Shown: in pieces, positions 52,215 through 60,872 of the stretch
Numbering within the stretch: the stretch's first letter is position 1
Layout of the letters: every line of letters begins with the position of its first letter
NCBI RefSeq assembly: GCF_009696675.1
Contig: NZ_VULN01000001.1
Location: forward strand, 186,001-250,000
Reading direction: 5' to 3'
DNA: 64,000 bases
Origin: Acidaminococcus fermentans
GTDB taxonomy: Bacteria; Bacillota; Negativicutes; Acidaminococcales; Acidaminococcaceae
Notes under the pieces: generated by a model
Database searches by the model: none
Told to the model about the DNA's origin: nothing
What the model saw: only the letters and a program-made list of their open reading frames with translations
Translations under genes and position numbers: made by a program

Positions 52215-55200
52215 GATTCGGCTACCTCCGATAATTTCACAGACAGCACCCGGGACACCCCGGATTCTTCCATGGTGACACCGTGGAGCACGTCCGCGGC
52301 TTCCATGGTCCCCTTCCGGTGGGTGATCACGATGAACTGGGTCTTCTGTCCGTATGCTTTCAGGAATTGGGCAAAACGGTCGATGTTGGTTTCATCCAGA
52401 GGGGCGTCGATTTCGTCCAAAATTACAAACGGCGCCGGCTGGTAGGTCAACAGGGCAAAGAGCAGGGCGATCACGGTGAGCGCCCGTTCTCCCCCGGAAA
52501 ACAGGGACAGGTTCCGCATCTTTTTTCCTGGTGGCTGGGCCTCGATGTCGATGCCCGATTCCAGGAGATTCTTCTCATCCAGGATCCGCAGCCGGGCCCG
52601 TCCCCCGCCGAACAGCTTCTCGTAACAGTCGGCGAAATACCCGTTGATCTTGGCGAAGGCCTCCCGGAACCGGCGGGTCATGTCGCTGTTGATGCCGCTG
52701 ATCACCGTTTCCAGCCGGTCCCGGGCCTGGACCATGTCCTCATACTGCTTCTTCAAAAAGTCGTACCGGTCTTTGGCCGCCCGGTATTCCTCCTGGGCCG
52801 CCTGGTTCACCGGTCCCAGGTCCGCCAGTTCCCGGGCCGCCCGGGCTTCCCGTTCCTTCAGTTCCCCTTCGGGCAGGTCATCGGGAAGGGCTTCCTGCCG
52901 GGCGGTTTCCTCCGTGAGCCCGTAGGCTTCCTGGAGCTGCTGCCGGCAGTGTTCCCCTTCTGCCGCCTTCTTTACCTGGTCCATTTCGCTGTTGTGGATC
53001 TTCTGGCGGAGGCTGGCCTCCTGGCCCTGGAAGATCACCCCCTGCTGGGTCAGCTCCTGGCGTTTCTGCAGCAGGGCTTCCCGTTCTTCCAGGAATTTCT
53101 GCCGGGCCCCGTCGCTGCCGGCCAGTTCCTGTTCCAGGGCGGAAATCTGCCCGCCCAGTTTATCCAGGGCCTTTTCACAGCTGCCGATGGTCTGTTCCAG
53201 CTGCCGGGATTCCTCTTCTCCCCGGGTGATCTCTTCCTGGGTTTTCTGGCCCATCCGGTCCATGGACTGGATCCGGTCGTTCAGGGCCTGGAGCTGGCTT
53301 TCCCCGGCATTTACGGCAATCAGGGCATCCTGGTGCCGGCGGGCGGCCCCTTCCAGTTTCGTCCGCTGTTCCACCAGCCCGTCGCTGAGGGCCTGGGCCG
53401 CTTTTTTCCCTTCCACATCGGCATTTTCCAGTTGTTCCACCTGGGGTGCCAGTTCCTTCACCTGCTGCTGGAGTTCCAGAAAAGCCTCCGCCCCCTGGCG
53501 TTTTTCCGCCAGGAGCAGTTCCAGGTTCTCCTGCTGGCGTTTTTTCTGGGTTTCTTCCTGCTGGACCCGGGCGGACGCCCCGGCCTTTTCCACTGCGATT
53601 TTCTGGAGGGCATCCAGGGCCTCCTGGCGCTTCTCCTTTACCCGGCGTCCCTTGTCCGCCAGGCCGTCCAGAGCCTGTTGGAACTCCTTCCCGGCGGTTT
53701 CCAGCTGGACTGTTTCTTCCGTAAGACGGCGGATCTCCTGCTTCCGGGACAGGAAGCTTTTCCCCTGCTGTTTCTGGCCCCCGCTGAGGGAGCCTCCGGC
53801 GTAGACCACGTCCCCTTCCAGGGTCACGATCCGCACCCGCATATCCGCCTTCCGGGCCGCTGCCAGGGCATGGTCCAGATTGTCCGCCACCAGCACCTGT
53901 CCCAGCAGGAACCGGACCGCCGGCTGGAGGGCAGGATCGCACCGGACCAGATCCCCGGCGATGCCGATGATCCCCGGACATCCCAGGGCCGCTTTTTCCC
54001 GGGCGCCCAGGGCCCGGGGCCGGAGGGTATCCAGAGGCAGGAAGGTGGCCCGTCCCCCCTGGACCTTTTTCAGATGGGCAATGGCTGCCTGGGCCGTGGG
54101 GGCATCCTGGGTGATGATGTTCTGGAGGGCACCTCCCAGGGCGGTTTCCAGGGCCGTCACATAGGCATCCTCCACAGTGAACAGCTCCGCCACCACACCG
54201 CAGATCTTTTCCCGGAAGGGTGCCCGGGCCTCCAGCACCGTCCGGACCCCTTTGCTGAACCCTTCATGCTCCCTCTCCATGGCGGCCAGCACCTGGAGCC
54301 GTGCCTTCTTCTGGTTCAGGGTCCGCCGGTTCTGTTCCAGGGCCCCTTCCTGTTCCCGGTAGGACCGGATGCTCTGTTCCAGGGCCCCGTTCAGCTGCCG
54401 GGCGGTTTCTTCCAGCTGCTGTTTCCGGTCTTCCAGGGTTTCCAGGCTGTTCTTTTCCCCCTGGAGGGCGGCGGTCACTTCCTGGAGAGCCTCTTCCGCC
54501 TCCCGGACCTTTTCCTTCAGGCTTTCCTGCTGCCGGTGGATCCGGTCCTGTTCCTGGCGGACCCCTGCCAGTTTGTTCCGGGTCATCACCAGGGTCCGCA
54601 TGCTGTCAAAGGCCTGTTCCTGCCAGGCCTTCAGTTTTTCTTCCCCCTGCCGGACGGTTTCCGTCAGGGTCTCCTTTTCAGCGGCGGCGCTTTCCAGGAG
54701 CTTCTTGGCCCGGTACTGGGTTTCTTCCAGCCGGTCGTATTCCTCCGTCACCAGGTCCAGGTTCTCCTGGTTCCGGGCCAGTTCCTCTTCCAGGGCAGAC
54801 CGGTTTTTGGCAAATTGGTCCATCCGGTTCCGGCTCTGCTGGATCCGTTCCTCCTGGACCGCCTTCTGGCTCCGGTACCCGGCGGCTTCCTTTTCCCGGG
54901 CCAGGATCTGTTCCTGGTAGGCGCTGTAGGCGTTTTCCCGTTCCTGGAGCCGCTGTTCCAGGGCTTCCTGCTGTCTACCCAGGGCCCCGGACAGTTCCGC
55001 CAGTTCCTTCAGCTGGGTTTCCAGCAGGGTGAGTTTTTCCGAGAGCCGGGCCTTTTCTTTTTCCAGAGAAGCCAGCTGGCCCAGCAGCCGGGTCACCTTC
55101 ACCTGCCGGAGCCGGGCGCTGATGGCTTCATACTGCCGGGCTTTTTCCGCTGCTGCTTCCAGGGGCACCAGCTGGTTTTCGATCTCGCTCTGGATATCGT

Positions 55201-55774
55201 GGATCCGCAGCAGGTTGGCCGCCGTGTCGTCCAGTTTCCGGAGGGCTTCCTTCTTCCGGATCCGGTACTTGGCGATCCCCGCCGCTTCCTCGAAAATGGC
55301 CCGCCGGTCTTCCGGACGGCTGTTGAGGATCTCGTCGATCTTGTTCTGACCGATGATGGACAGGGACCCCCGTCCCAGCCCGGTATCCGCCAGAAGGGAC
55401 ACCACGTCCTTCAGCCGGCAGTTCTTCCCGTTGATGGAATATTCGCTGTCCCCGCTCCGGAACACCCGGCGCTGGAGGCTCACCTCGTCGAAATCCACCG
55501 GCAGGGTGTGGTCCGTGTTGTCGAACACCAGGTCCACTTCCGCCATGCCCATGGGACGGCGGCCGCTGCTGCCGGCGAAGATCACGTCCTCCATTTTGGT
55601 GCCCCGGAGGTACTTTACGCTCTGTTCCCCCATGACCCACCGGATGGCGTCGGAGATATTGCTTTTGCCGCTGCCGTTGGGGCCCACAATGGCGGTGATC
55701 CCCGGCTCGAATTCGATATTTACTTTGTCTGCAAAGGATTTGAACCCATGGGCTGAGAAACTTTTTAAACGCAC
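52211..55774 (-). CDS. smc: Chromosome segregation protein SMC
   Basis: SMC is the condensin ATPase. The 1187-aa protein has the Walker A motif GPNGSGKSNISDAIRW at residues 32-47, long heptad coiled coils (about 165-500 and 660-1000), and the hinge around residues 500-640. The C-terminal ABC signature LSLFSGGERALT and Walker B FVILDEIDAPLDE close the protein. The start is GTG. It lies in pyrR-smc-ftsY order with short gaps. Confidence 0.96.
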   Translation of the reverse strand: MRLKSFSAHGFKSFADKVNIEFEPGITAIVGPNGSGKSNISDAIRWVMGEQSVKYLRGTKMEDVIFAGSSGRRPMGMAEVDLVFDNTDHTLPVDFDEVSLQRRVFRSGDSEYSINGKNCRLKDVVSLLADTGLGRGSLSIIGQNKIDEILNSRPEDRRAIFEEAAGIAKYRIRKKEALRKLDDTAANLLRIHDIQSEIENQLVPLEAAAEKARQYEAISARLRQVKVTRLLGQLASLEKEKARLSEKLTLLETQLKELAELSGALGRQQEALEQRLQERENAYSAYQEQILAREKEAAGYRSQKAVQEERIQQSRNRMDQFAKNRSALEEELARNQENLDLVTEEYDRLEETQYRAKKLLESAAAEKETLTETVRQGEEKLKAWQEQAFDSMRTLVMTRNKLAGVRQEQDRIHRQQESLKEKVREAEEALQEVTAALQGEKNSLETLEDRKQQLEETARQLNGALEQSIRSYREQEGALEQNRRTLNQKKARLQVLAAMEREHEGFSKGVRTVLEARAPFREKICGVVAELFTVEDAYVTALETALGGALQNIITQDAPTAQAAIAHLKKVQGGRATFLPLDTLRPRALGAREKAALGCPGIIGIAGDLVRCDPALQPAVRFLLGQVLVADNLDHALAAARKADMRVRIVTLEGDVVYAGGSLSGGQKQQGKSFLSRKQEIRRLTEETVQLETAGKEFQQALDGLADKGRRVKEKRQEALDALQKIAVEKAGASARVQQEETQKKRQQENLELLLAEKRQGAEAFLELQQQVKELAPQVEQLENADVEGKKAAQALSDGLVEQRTKLEGAARRHQDALIAVNAGESQLQALNDRIQSMDRMGQKTQEEITRGEEESRQLEQTIGSCEKALDKLGGQISALEQELAGSDGARQKFLEEREALLQKRQELTQQGVIFQGQEASLRQKIHNSEMDQVKKAAEGEHCRQQLQEAYGLTEETARQEALPDDLPEGELKEREARAARELADLGPVNQAAQEEYRAAKDRYDFLKKQYEDMVQARDRLETVISGINSDMTRRFREAFAKINGYFADCYEKLFGGGRARLRILDEKNLLESGIDIEAQPPGKKMRNLSLFSGGERALTVIALLFALLTYQPAPFVILDEIDAPLDETNIDRFAQFLKAYGQKTQFIVITHRKGTMEAADVLHGVTMEESGVSRVLSVKLSEVAES

Positions 55775-55786
55775 GGCAGTCCCTTC

Positions 55787-56353
<567 letters not shown>

Positions 56354-57346
56354 TCAATGGAACTGCCCGTTCCGGAGACGGGTCAGGATGGTCTGCATAT
56401 CAGCCGGCACCGGGGCAGTGAAGGTCATCCACTCTCCGTTCCGGGGATGGCGGAAGGTCAGCTGCTCCGAATGGAGGGCCTGTCCGCTGATGGAAAAGCA
56501 GGTCTTCTGGGGGGCGTATTTGGGATCCCCCACCAGAGGGTGGCCGATATAGGTCATGTGGACCCGGATCTGATGGGTCCGCCCGGTCAGGAGCCGGCAG
56601 CGGACCACGGTGAATTTCCCGTACCGCTCCAGCACCTCATAATCAGTAGCCGCCCAGCGGCCCCCTGAGGGCACCACCGCCATCTTCTTCCGGTCCCGGG
56701 GATCCCGGTCCAGCTGGGTCTCGATATGCCCATGGTCCTCTTTCACGTTCCCCCGGACAATGGCCAAGTAGGTCCGTTTGGCTTCCTTTTTCTGGATCTG
56801 CTCCGCCAGGGACTGGTGGGCCAAATCGTTCTTGGCGCAGATCATCACCCCGCTGGTGTCCTTGTCCAGCCGGTGGACGATCCCCGGCCGGATCACCCCG
56901 TTGATCCCGGAAAGGTCCCTGCAGTGGTACAGCAGGGCGTTCACCAGCGTCCCGTCCGGGTTCCCCGCCGCCGGGTGGACCACCATCCCCCGGGGCTTGT
57001 TCACCACGATTACATCCTCATCTTCGTAGAGGATGTCCAGGGGGATGTTCTCCGGTTTGGCCGCCAGATCCACCGGCGGGGGCACCAGCACCTGGAACAC
57101 GTCCCCTTCTTTCACTTTGGTATTGGCCTTGGCCGGTTTCCCCTGCCGGGTCACCCGGCCTTCCTGGATGTCATGCTGGACGGCGGACCGGGTGCAGTCC
57201 AGCCGGGCGGCCAGGAACACGTCGGTTCGGAGGCCCTTTTCTTCCGGCCCCGCCGGTTCCGTTACGATCAGACGGCTCCCGTCCCCGGTTTGTCCTTGGG
57301 TTCCGGTTGCCGGGTTTTCCCGGTTTCGTTCTCCAGCATACTCCAT
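56354..57346 (-). CDS. RluD-type 23S rRNA pseudouridine synthase
   Basis: The protein has an S4 domain (LRTDVFLAARL...) and the catalytic domain with GIVHRLDKDTSGVM (Asp nucleophile) and LLTGRTHQIRVHM. The start is uncertain. The first standard in-frame start is ATG at 57346, which would overlap lspA by 79 nt and add about 25 residues that look unlike the family. A CTG at 57271 overlaps the lspA stop (CTGA), lies 4 nt after GGGAG, and gives the normal length of 305 aa. The annotated range uses the ATG. Confidence 0.88.
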   Translation of the reverse strand: MEYAGERNRENPATGTQGQTGDGSRLIVTEPAGPEEKGLRTDVFLAARLDCTRSAVQHDIQEGRVTRQGKPAKANTKVKEGDVFQVLVPPPVDLAAKPENIPLDILYEDEDVIVVNKPRGMVVHPAAGNPDGTLVNALLYHCRDLSGINGVIRPGIVHRLDKDTSGVMICAKNDLAHQSLAEQIQKKEAKRTYLAIVRGNVKEDHGHIETQLDRDPRDRKKMAVVPSGGRWAATDYEVLERYGKFTVVRCRLLTGRTHQIRVHMTYIGHPLVGDPKYAPQKTCFSISGQALHSEQLTFRHPRNGEWMTFTAPVPADMQTILTRLRNGQFH

Positions 57347-57747
57347 ACGATCAGCCCCACTCCCACACAGATAAAGATATCGGCCACGTTGAACACCGGC
57401 CAGAAATGAAAGTCCACAAAATCGATCACATACCCGGTGGCGATCCGGTCGATCAGGTTCCCCAGGGCGCCTCCCAGGAACAGTCCCGTCCCCAGCCGGG
57501 CCTTGGGTCCCTCCCGGTGGATGTGGTCCCGGAAATAGAAGACGGCGCCTGCCGCCAGAAGGGTGATCACCACAAAGAAAACCCGCTGGTATTCCAGCAG
57601 GCCGAAAGCCGCCCCCGGGTTCAGCACATAGGTGCAGCTCACCACCCCGGGAATCACCGGGAAGCTCATGCCGACGGTCATGGTATGGGTAATGAAAAAT
57701 TTGGTGATCCGGTCCAGCAGGACCACCAGGAAAATCTGGATGAGCAT
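57268..57747 (-). CDS. lspA: Lipoprotein signal peptidase
   Basis: LspA cleaves lipoprotein signal peptides in the inner membrane. The 159-aa protein has four membrane segments and the two catalytic aspartates in GALGNLIDRI (near residue 96) and FNVADIFICVG (near 123), with NPGAAFG near 44. AAAGGAG lies 12 nt upstream of the ATG. It leads lspA-rluD-pyrR-smc-ftsY. The C-terminal tail is hydrophilic (PEPKDKPGTGAV). Confidence 0.94.
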   Translation of the reverse strand: MLIQIFLVVLLDRITKFFITHTMTVGMSFPVIPGVVSCTYVLNPGAAFGLLEYQRVFFVVITLLAAGAVFYFRDHIHREGPKARLGTGLFLGGALGNLIDRIATGYVIDFVDFHFWPVFNVADIFICVGVGLIVWSMLENETGKTRQPEPKDKPGTGAV

Positions 57748-57781
57748 CCGCGTTCACGGCTCCTTTATTTTGGTATAAAAA

Positions 57782-57974
57782 AAGAAAGAGCCCTACAATG
57801 CCGTACCAATTCCGAGTTTTGAACCTGCCTAAGCAGGTGGGTGCCCTCCCTGTCATATCTGATGTCCCCTCGAAAGGGCATATCATCAACGGCCGGAGTT
57901 CACGGGCTCCCTTATAGAGAGTGTTGGCTCAAAACATATGGAATTCGACTCGCACATCGGAGGGTTGCTCTTTT
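57782..57974 (-). ncRNA. ssrS: Probable 6S RNA
   Basis: A 193-nt non-coding transcript is predicted between a strong promoter and a T-run. The ends pair (AAAGAGC with GCTCTTT). The 5' side has TTTTGAGCCAACACTCTC and a CTC-TATAA-GGGAG hairpin, and the 3' side has hairpin ACCTGCTTAGGCAGGT followed by TCAAAACTCGG. These side hairpins around an open centre are the layout of bacterial 6S RNA, which binds the RNA polymerase holoenzyme. The family assignment is by structure and resemblance, not alignment. Confidence 0.75.
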
Positions 57975-57980
57975 ATCTGT

Positions 57981-58009
57981 ATTATACCGCCTGAACCTTA
58001 TATTGTCCA
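57981..58009 (-). promoter_or_regulatory. Promoter of the 6S-like RNA
   Basis: On the minus strand TGGACA (58004-58009) and a perfect TATAAT (57981-57986) are 17 bp apart. Transcription would start at about 57974. Confidence 0.8.
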
Positions 58010-58018
58010 GTGTTTTCC

Positions 58019-58666
58019 CTATCCCTTTATTTTCTCCAGGATTTGTTCCGGTCGGTCGATGAGGGCAGTGGGCCGGAGGGCTGCCAGTTCGTCCCTGTCC
58101 CGGAACCCCCAGGTCACCAGGAAGCAGTCCATCCCCACATTGTCCGCCGTCATTTTGTCCACTTCTGAATCCCCCACATACACCGCCTGGTCTTTGGGAA
58201 TCCCCAGTTCCTCCAGAGCCCGGACCACCGTATCCGGAGCCGGCTTCCGGCGGACTCCCTGGCTTTCCCCCATGGCCACTTTCATGGTTTCCGGAAAATA
58301 CCGGTCCCGGAGAGACAGCACCGCCGGATGGGCCTTGTTGGACACAATGGCCAGCTTCACCCCCAGGTCCTGGAGCTCTTTCAGCAGTTCCGGGATCCCT
58401 TCATAGGGCCGGGTGGCCTCATTGCAGTGCTTCAGATAATAGGCCCGGAAATCCTGGAACACCCGCTGGAATTTGTTCTCGTCCTCCTGGGGCAGGGATT
58501 TCCGCAGCAGGTTCTCCAAGCCGTTTCCCAGGGCCCGGCGCACCTGGAGCCTGGTCCTGGGGGCACAGCCGTATTCCCGGCAGGCCTCGTTCACGCTGTT
58601 CCACAGATCCGTCAGGGTATCCAGCAGGGTCCCATCCAGATCAAACACCACCGCCTGATATTTCAC
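58019..58666 (-). CDS. HAD-family phosphatase (phosphoglycolate phosphatase-like)
   Basis: The 215-aa protein has the HAD motifs in order: FDLDGTLLDTLTDL near residue 8 (nucleophile Asp), SNKA near 110, and the acidic pair VGDSEVDKMTADNVG near 165. The cap domain is the helical Gph/PGMB type. The GTG at 58666 is 10 nt from AAGGAG, whereas the GTG at 58675 is too close to it. Substrate could be phosphoglycolate or another sugar phosphate. Confidence 0.88.
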   Translation of the reverse strand: MKYQAVVFDLDGTLLDTLTDLWNSVNEACREYGCAPRTRLQVRRALGNGLENLLRKSLPQEDENKFQRVFQDFRAYYLKHCNEATRPYEGIPELLKELQDLGVKLAIVSNKAHPAVLSLRDRYFPETMKVAMGESQGVRRKPAPDTVVRALEELGIPKDQAVYVGDSEVDKMTADNVGMDCFLVTWGFRDRDELAALRPTALIDRPEQILEKIKG

Positions 58667-58688
58667 GTTATGCACACTCCTTGGTTTT

Positions 58689-58784
58689 GTTCATCGTTTA
58701 TCGTGGATCGTTCATCGCTCATCGTTCGTCGTTGTTCAAAGCCAGCCTTGCCGGCTTTCGACCGCCGCTGACCGTTGACCGATT
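58689..58784. repeat. Two facing heptad tracts around a hairpin, without a repeat body
   Basis: Seven consecutive 7-bp units of the form GTTCATC/GTTTATC/GCTCATC (58689-58737) are followed by a hairpin AAAGCC / GGCTTT (58738-58758). Three heptads facing the other way, with GAC at a 7-bp pitch (about 58759-58779), close the tract. This is the module pair with nothing inserted between. It fills the phosphatase/exported-protein gap. Confidence 0.85.
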
Positions 58785-58864
58785 GTCCCCCACAGGGAAG
58801 ATGATACCACATCCTGCCAAACTATGATACAATAAAAGGACCAAACAGAAGGAGAGTGCATTCC

Positions 58865-59419
58865 ATGAAAATACTGCGTTCTTTGTTCCTGACTGCCGTG
58901 CTGGTGGTCAGCGGAATCTTCACCGCTTTTGCCTCCCCGGAAGCCCCTACGGATCAGGAAGTGATCCAGGCCTTCCAGGAAGCCAACACCGTCTATGAAT
59001 GGTTCGAACATCATCCCCTGGAAACCGATGGGAAGGAAAAGAAGGACACCGGGTACATGATCTACTACACGGTGGCGGACAAGAATTATCCCACCATGAT
59101 GGCCTTAAAGACCAAGGTCAACCAATGCTTCACCGAAGCCCTGGCCGGTTTCATCATCAGCGACAGCCGGATGTACCGGGAATTCGACGGAAAACTGTAC
59201 GTGGCTCCCAGTGCCAAAGCCCGGGACCTGCGGAAAGGGACCTCCACCATCAACATCCTGCGGGAATCCCCCACCCGGATCAACCTGGAAGTATCCACTC
59301 CCATGATGGAAGACCCGGCCCATGGCAAAACCAACATAGTGGAAACCAGAAAGACCATTTTCCCCTATGTAAAGACCCTGAAGGGATGGAGATTCTCCTA
59401 TTTTGAATCGCTGGAATAA
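58865..59419 (+). CDS. Exported protein, possibly IseA-like
   Basis: The 184-aa protein (ATG at 58865, 10 nt after GGAG) has a signal peptide (MKILRSLFLTAVLVVSGIFTAFA) and a soluble domain. The domain runs EANTVYEWFEHHPL, a YYTVADKNYPTMMALKTKVNQCFTEAL block, and FDGKLYVAPSAKARD. The layout of an early Tyr/Trp helix, a middle Thr-rich block and a late Tyr-Arg segment recalls the IseA/YoeB cell-wall hydrolase inhibitors. That is only a weak resemblance. It has its own terminator shared with the tRNA cluster. Confidence 0.7.
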   Translation: MKILRSLFLTAVLVVSGIFTAFASPEAPTDQEVIQAFQEANTVYEWFEHHPLETDGKEKKDTGYMIYYTVADKNYPTMMALKTKVNQCFTEALAGFIISDSRMYREFDGKLYVAPSAKARDLRKGTSTINILRESPTRINLEVSTPMMEDPAHGKTNIVETRKTIFPYVKTLKGWRFSYFESLE

Positions 59420-59461
59420 AAAAAGAAAGGCTGTTGCCAACGCAACAGTCTTTCTTTTTTT
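59419..59461. terminator. Bidirectional terminator between the exported-protein gene and the tRNA cluster
   Basis: AAAAAGAAAGGCTGTTGC pairs with GCAACAGTCTTTCTTTTT (one G-T pair) around a CAAC loop. A-runs and T-runs flank it, so it ends both the rightward gene and the leftward tRNA transcript. Confidence 0.9.
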
Positions 59462-59468
59462 ATGATAT

Positions 59469-59552
59469 TGGTGCGGCTGACAGGGCTTGAACCTGCACGT
59501 CTTGGACACCAGATCCTAAATCTGGCGCGTCTGCCAATTCCGCCACAGCCGC
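59469..59552 (-). tRNA. tRNA-Leu (UAG)
   Basis: An 84-nt sequence with encoded CCA, acceptor GCGGCTG / CAGCCGC, an extended variable arm and anticodon stem CCAGA / TCTGG. The loop TTTAGGA gives anticodon TAG. It is the last gene of a four-tRNA cluster. Confidence 0.95.
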
Positions 59553-59569
59553 ATTTGGGTATAAAAAAA

Positions 59570-59645
59570 TGGTGATCCACCCGGGACTCGAACCCGGGAC
59601 ACCCTGATTAAAAGTCAGGTGCTCTACCAACTGAGCTAGTGAATC
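59570..59645 (-). tRNA. tRNA-Lys (UUU)
   Basis: A 76-nt sequence with CCA, acceptor GATTCAC / GTGGATC, D-stem GCTC / GAGC and anticodon stem CTGA / TCAG. The loop CTTTTAA gives anticodon TTT. Confidence 0.95.
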
Positions 59646-59648
59646 ACT

Positions 59649-59724
59649 TGGTTGGGGCAGCTGGACTCGAACCAACGCATGCGGGAGTCAAAGTCCCGTG
59701 CCTTACCGACTTGGCTATGCCCCA
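59649..59724 (-). tRNA. tRNA-Gln (UUG)
   Basis: A 76-nt sequence with CCA, acceptor TGGGGCA / TGCCCCA and anticodon stem GGGA / TCCC. The loop CTTTGAC gives anticodon TTG. It is 3 nt from tRNA-Lys. Confidence 0.95.
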
Positions 59725-59743
59725 AAAAGGTAAAAAAAAAAGG

Positions 59744-59820
59744 TGGGGTGGATAGTGGGGATCGAACCCACGCGTGCCGGAGCCACAATCCGGTGTGTTA
59801 ACCGCTTCACCATATCCACC
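59744..59820 (-). tRNA. tRNA-His (GUG)
   Basis: A 77-nt sequence including the His-specific extra G at -1 paired with C73, and encoded CCA. The anticodon stem CCGGA / TCCGG has loop TTGTGGC, giving anticodon GTG. It is the first gene of the leftward cluster His-Gln-Lys-Leu. Confidence 0.95.
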
Positions 59821-59852
59821 ATATTACCTTGCCGCCATCCGACGACTCACTT

Positions 59853-59882
59853 ATTCTAGCATAGGAAAGCGAAAAATGTCAA
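59853..59882 (-). promoter_or_regulatory. Promoter of the tRNA cluster
   Basis: On the minus strand a perfect TTGACA (59877-59882) and TAGAAT (59853-59858) are 18 bp apart, with an A/T-rich upstream region. It is in the gap between hutP and tRNA-His. Confidence 0.75.
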
Positions 59883-59911
59883 CAACTTTTTTTCACTTTC
59901 TTATGCTTTTT

Positions 59912-60340
59912 TCAATCGATGCCTGCCAGGCTCCGGTGAGCCAGCCCCACGCCCAGTTCGTTCAGGTTCAGGACCCCCACACTCATGTACACCGCCACAC
60001 AAAGGTGCTCCCCGTACCGGGCCACTCCGATTTTGCCCCCTACATTGAAGCCGATGGCCTTGTCCATCATCTGTTCCAGGGCTTCATGGGCCGCCCCGGC
60101 CACCGTGCCTGCTCCCACATGGGTGTCGGTGACGATGTTCTGCCGTTCCGAGGCCACCACCGCCCGTTCCACGATTTTCTTGATGGAAGGCAGGAACTCT
60201 CCTCCAAAATCTACAGCCGCCGCCCGGAACCCCTGTTCCCGGAGCCGCTCCTTCAGCCGGTCCTCTTCTTCCCGGGTGGCCGTCAGCGCCATCCGCAAAG
60301 CCGCCCGTCCCACATCGATACTGGCAATGGGTCTGTTCAT
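59912..60340 (-). CDS. HutP-family protein
   Basis: The 142-aa protein resembles HutP, the histidine- and metal-dependent RNA antiterminator of Bacillus hut operons. It has an N-terminal helix (SIDVGRAALRMALTATREEEDRL), a His-containing DTHVGAGTVAGAAHEALEQMM segment, and the beta-sheet end ARYGEHLCVAVYMSVGVLNLNELGVGLAHRSL. No hut genes are here. It is immediately upstream of tRNA-His on the same strand. Family membership is fairly safe; function in this genome is not. Confidence 0.78.
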   Translation of the reverse strand: MNRPIASIDVGRAALRMALTATREEEDRLKERLREQGFRAAAVDFGGEFLPSIKKIVERAVVASERQNIVTDTHVGAGTVAGAAHEALEQMMDKAIGFNVGGKIGVARYGEHLCVAVYMSVGVLNLNELGVGLAHRSLAGID

Positions 60341-60436
60341 ACTCTCACATCCCTTTCCTGCAAATCTACTCCACCATTATACCAAAGAATCCCTTGTCAG
60401 GGAATGGCAGGGCTGTTAGAATGAGAAACGACACCC

Positions 60437-60464
60437 GTAGGGGCCCCACGCCGGGCGGCCCGCC
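60437..60464. repeat. Fragment resembling the right arm of family A
   Basis: The block GTAGGGGCCC with the following GGGCGGCCCGCC matches the end of an A body but the remainder is missing. It is the only repeat-like sequence in the 60341-60527 gap, which has no other gene. Confidence 0.4.
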
Positions 60465-60527
60465 TTTATGCACCGCCCGGTCCCCCCTTCCCGCTTCCCT
60501 TGATTATCCTGAAAGGAGGACATCATC

Positions 60528-60758
60528 ATGTCCGTCATTATGTCCGAAGAACTCCGTGCCGGCATCATCCTGGGCGACCGGGACAACGACCAGTACCTGT
60601 ATATGCCCGGCAGCGAAATCGGCGCCGACAACCCCATGTGCATCTTCGAAGAGCACGGGAACAAAACCGACCTGCACCTGGAAGAGGCCGTGGAACTGGC
60701 CAAGCGCCTGACCCTGAAGCCCACAGAACACCCGGTGTACGGGAAAAGGGCCTATTGA
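60528..60758 (+). CDS. Small uncharacterised protein
   Basis: The 76-aa protein has a strong AAAGGAGG site 9 nt before the ATG and normal codon use for this genome, so it is probably real. It is acidic, with no membrane segment. Notable strings are IILGDRDNDQYLYMPGSEIG and the end EHPVYGKRAY. I do not recognise the family. It is followed directly by a very long perfect terminator hairpin. Confidence 0.65.
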   Translation: MSVIMSEELRAGIILGDRDNDQYLYMPGSEIGADNPMCIFEEHGNKTDLHLEEAVELAKRLTLKPTEHPVYGKRAY

Positions 60759-60868
60759 AAAAGGAGCTGTGAAAAAATGATTCTTCATTTTTTCACAGCT
60801 CCTTTTTGGTCACTGGTCTCTTGTCACTGGTCACTGGACGGGGGTGTGAATTTTTTCACACCCCCTTT
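60758..60868 (+). terminator. Perfect 23-bp terminator followed by heptads and a second hairpin
   Basis: A 23-bp inverted repeat with a TTCT loop (60758-60780 and 60785-60807) starts in the stop codon. Heptads GGTCACT, GGTCTCT, TGTCACT, GGTCACT (60808-60835) follow. A GGGGGTGTGAA / TTCACACCCCC hairpin (60839-60866) then stands just before the icd stop. Confidence 0.9.
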
Positions 60869-60872
60869 TCCC

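Noticed and set aside
52283-55756. A long open frame (over 1150 codons) antisense to smc
   Set aside because: Its product is composed of Gly/Phe/Leu/Gln strings without domains. It is the expected by-product of high GC at third positions in smc, which has full motif support.
58687-58864. A short protein gene in the heptad-rich gap
   Set aside because: Seven-base repeats create open frames in any direction; none has a ribosome site.
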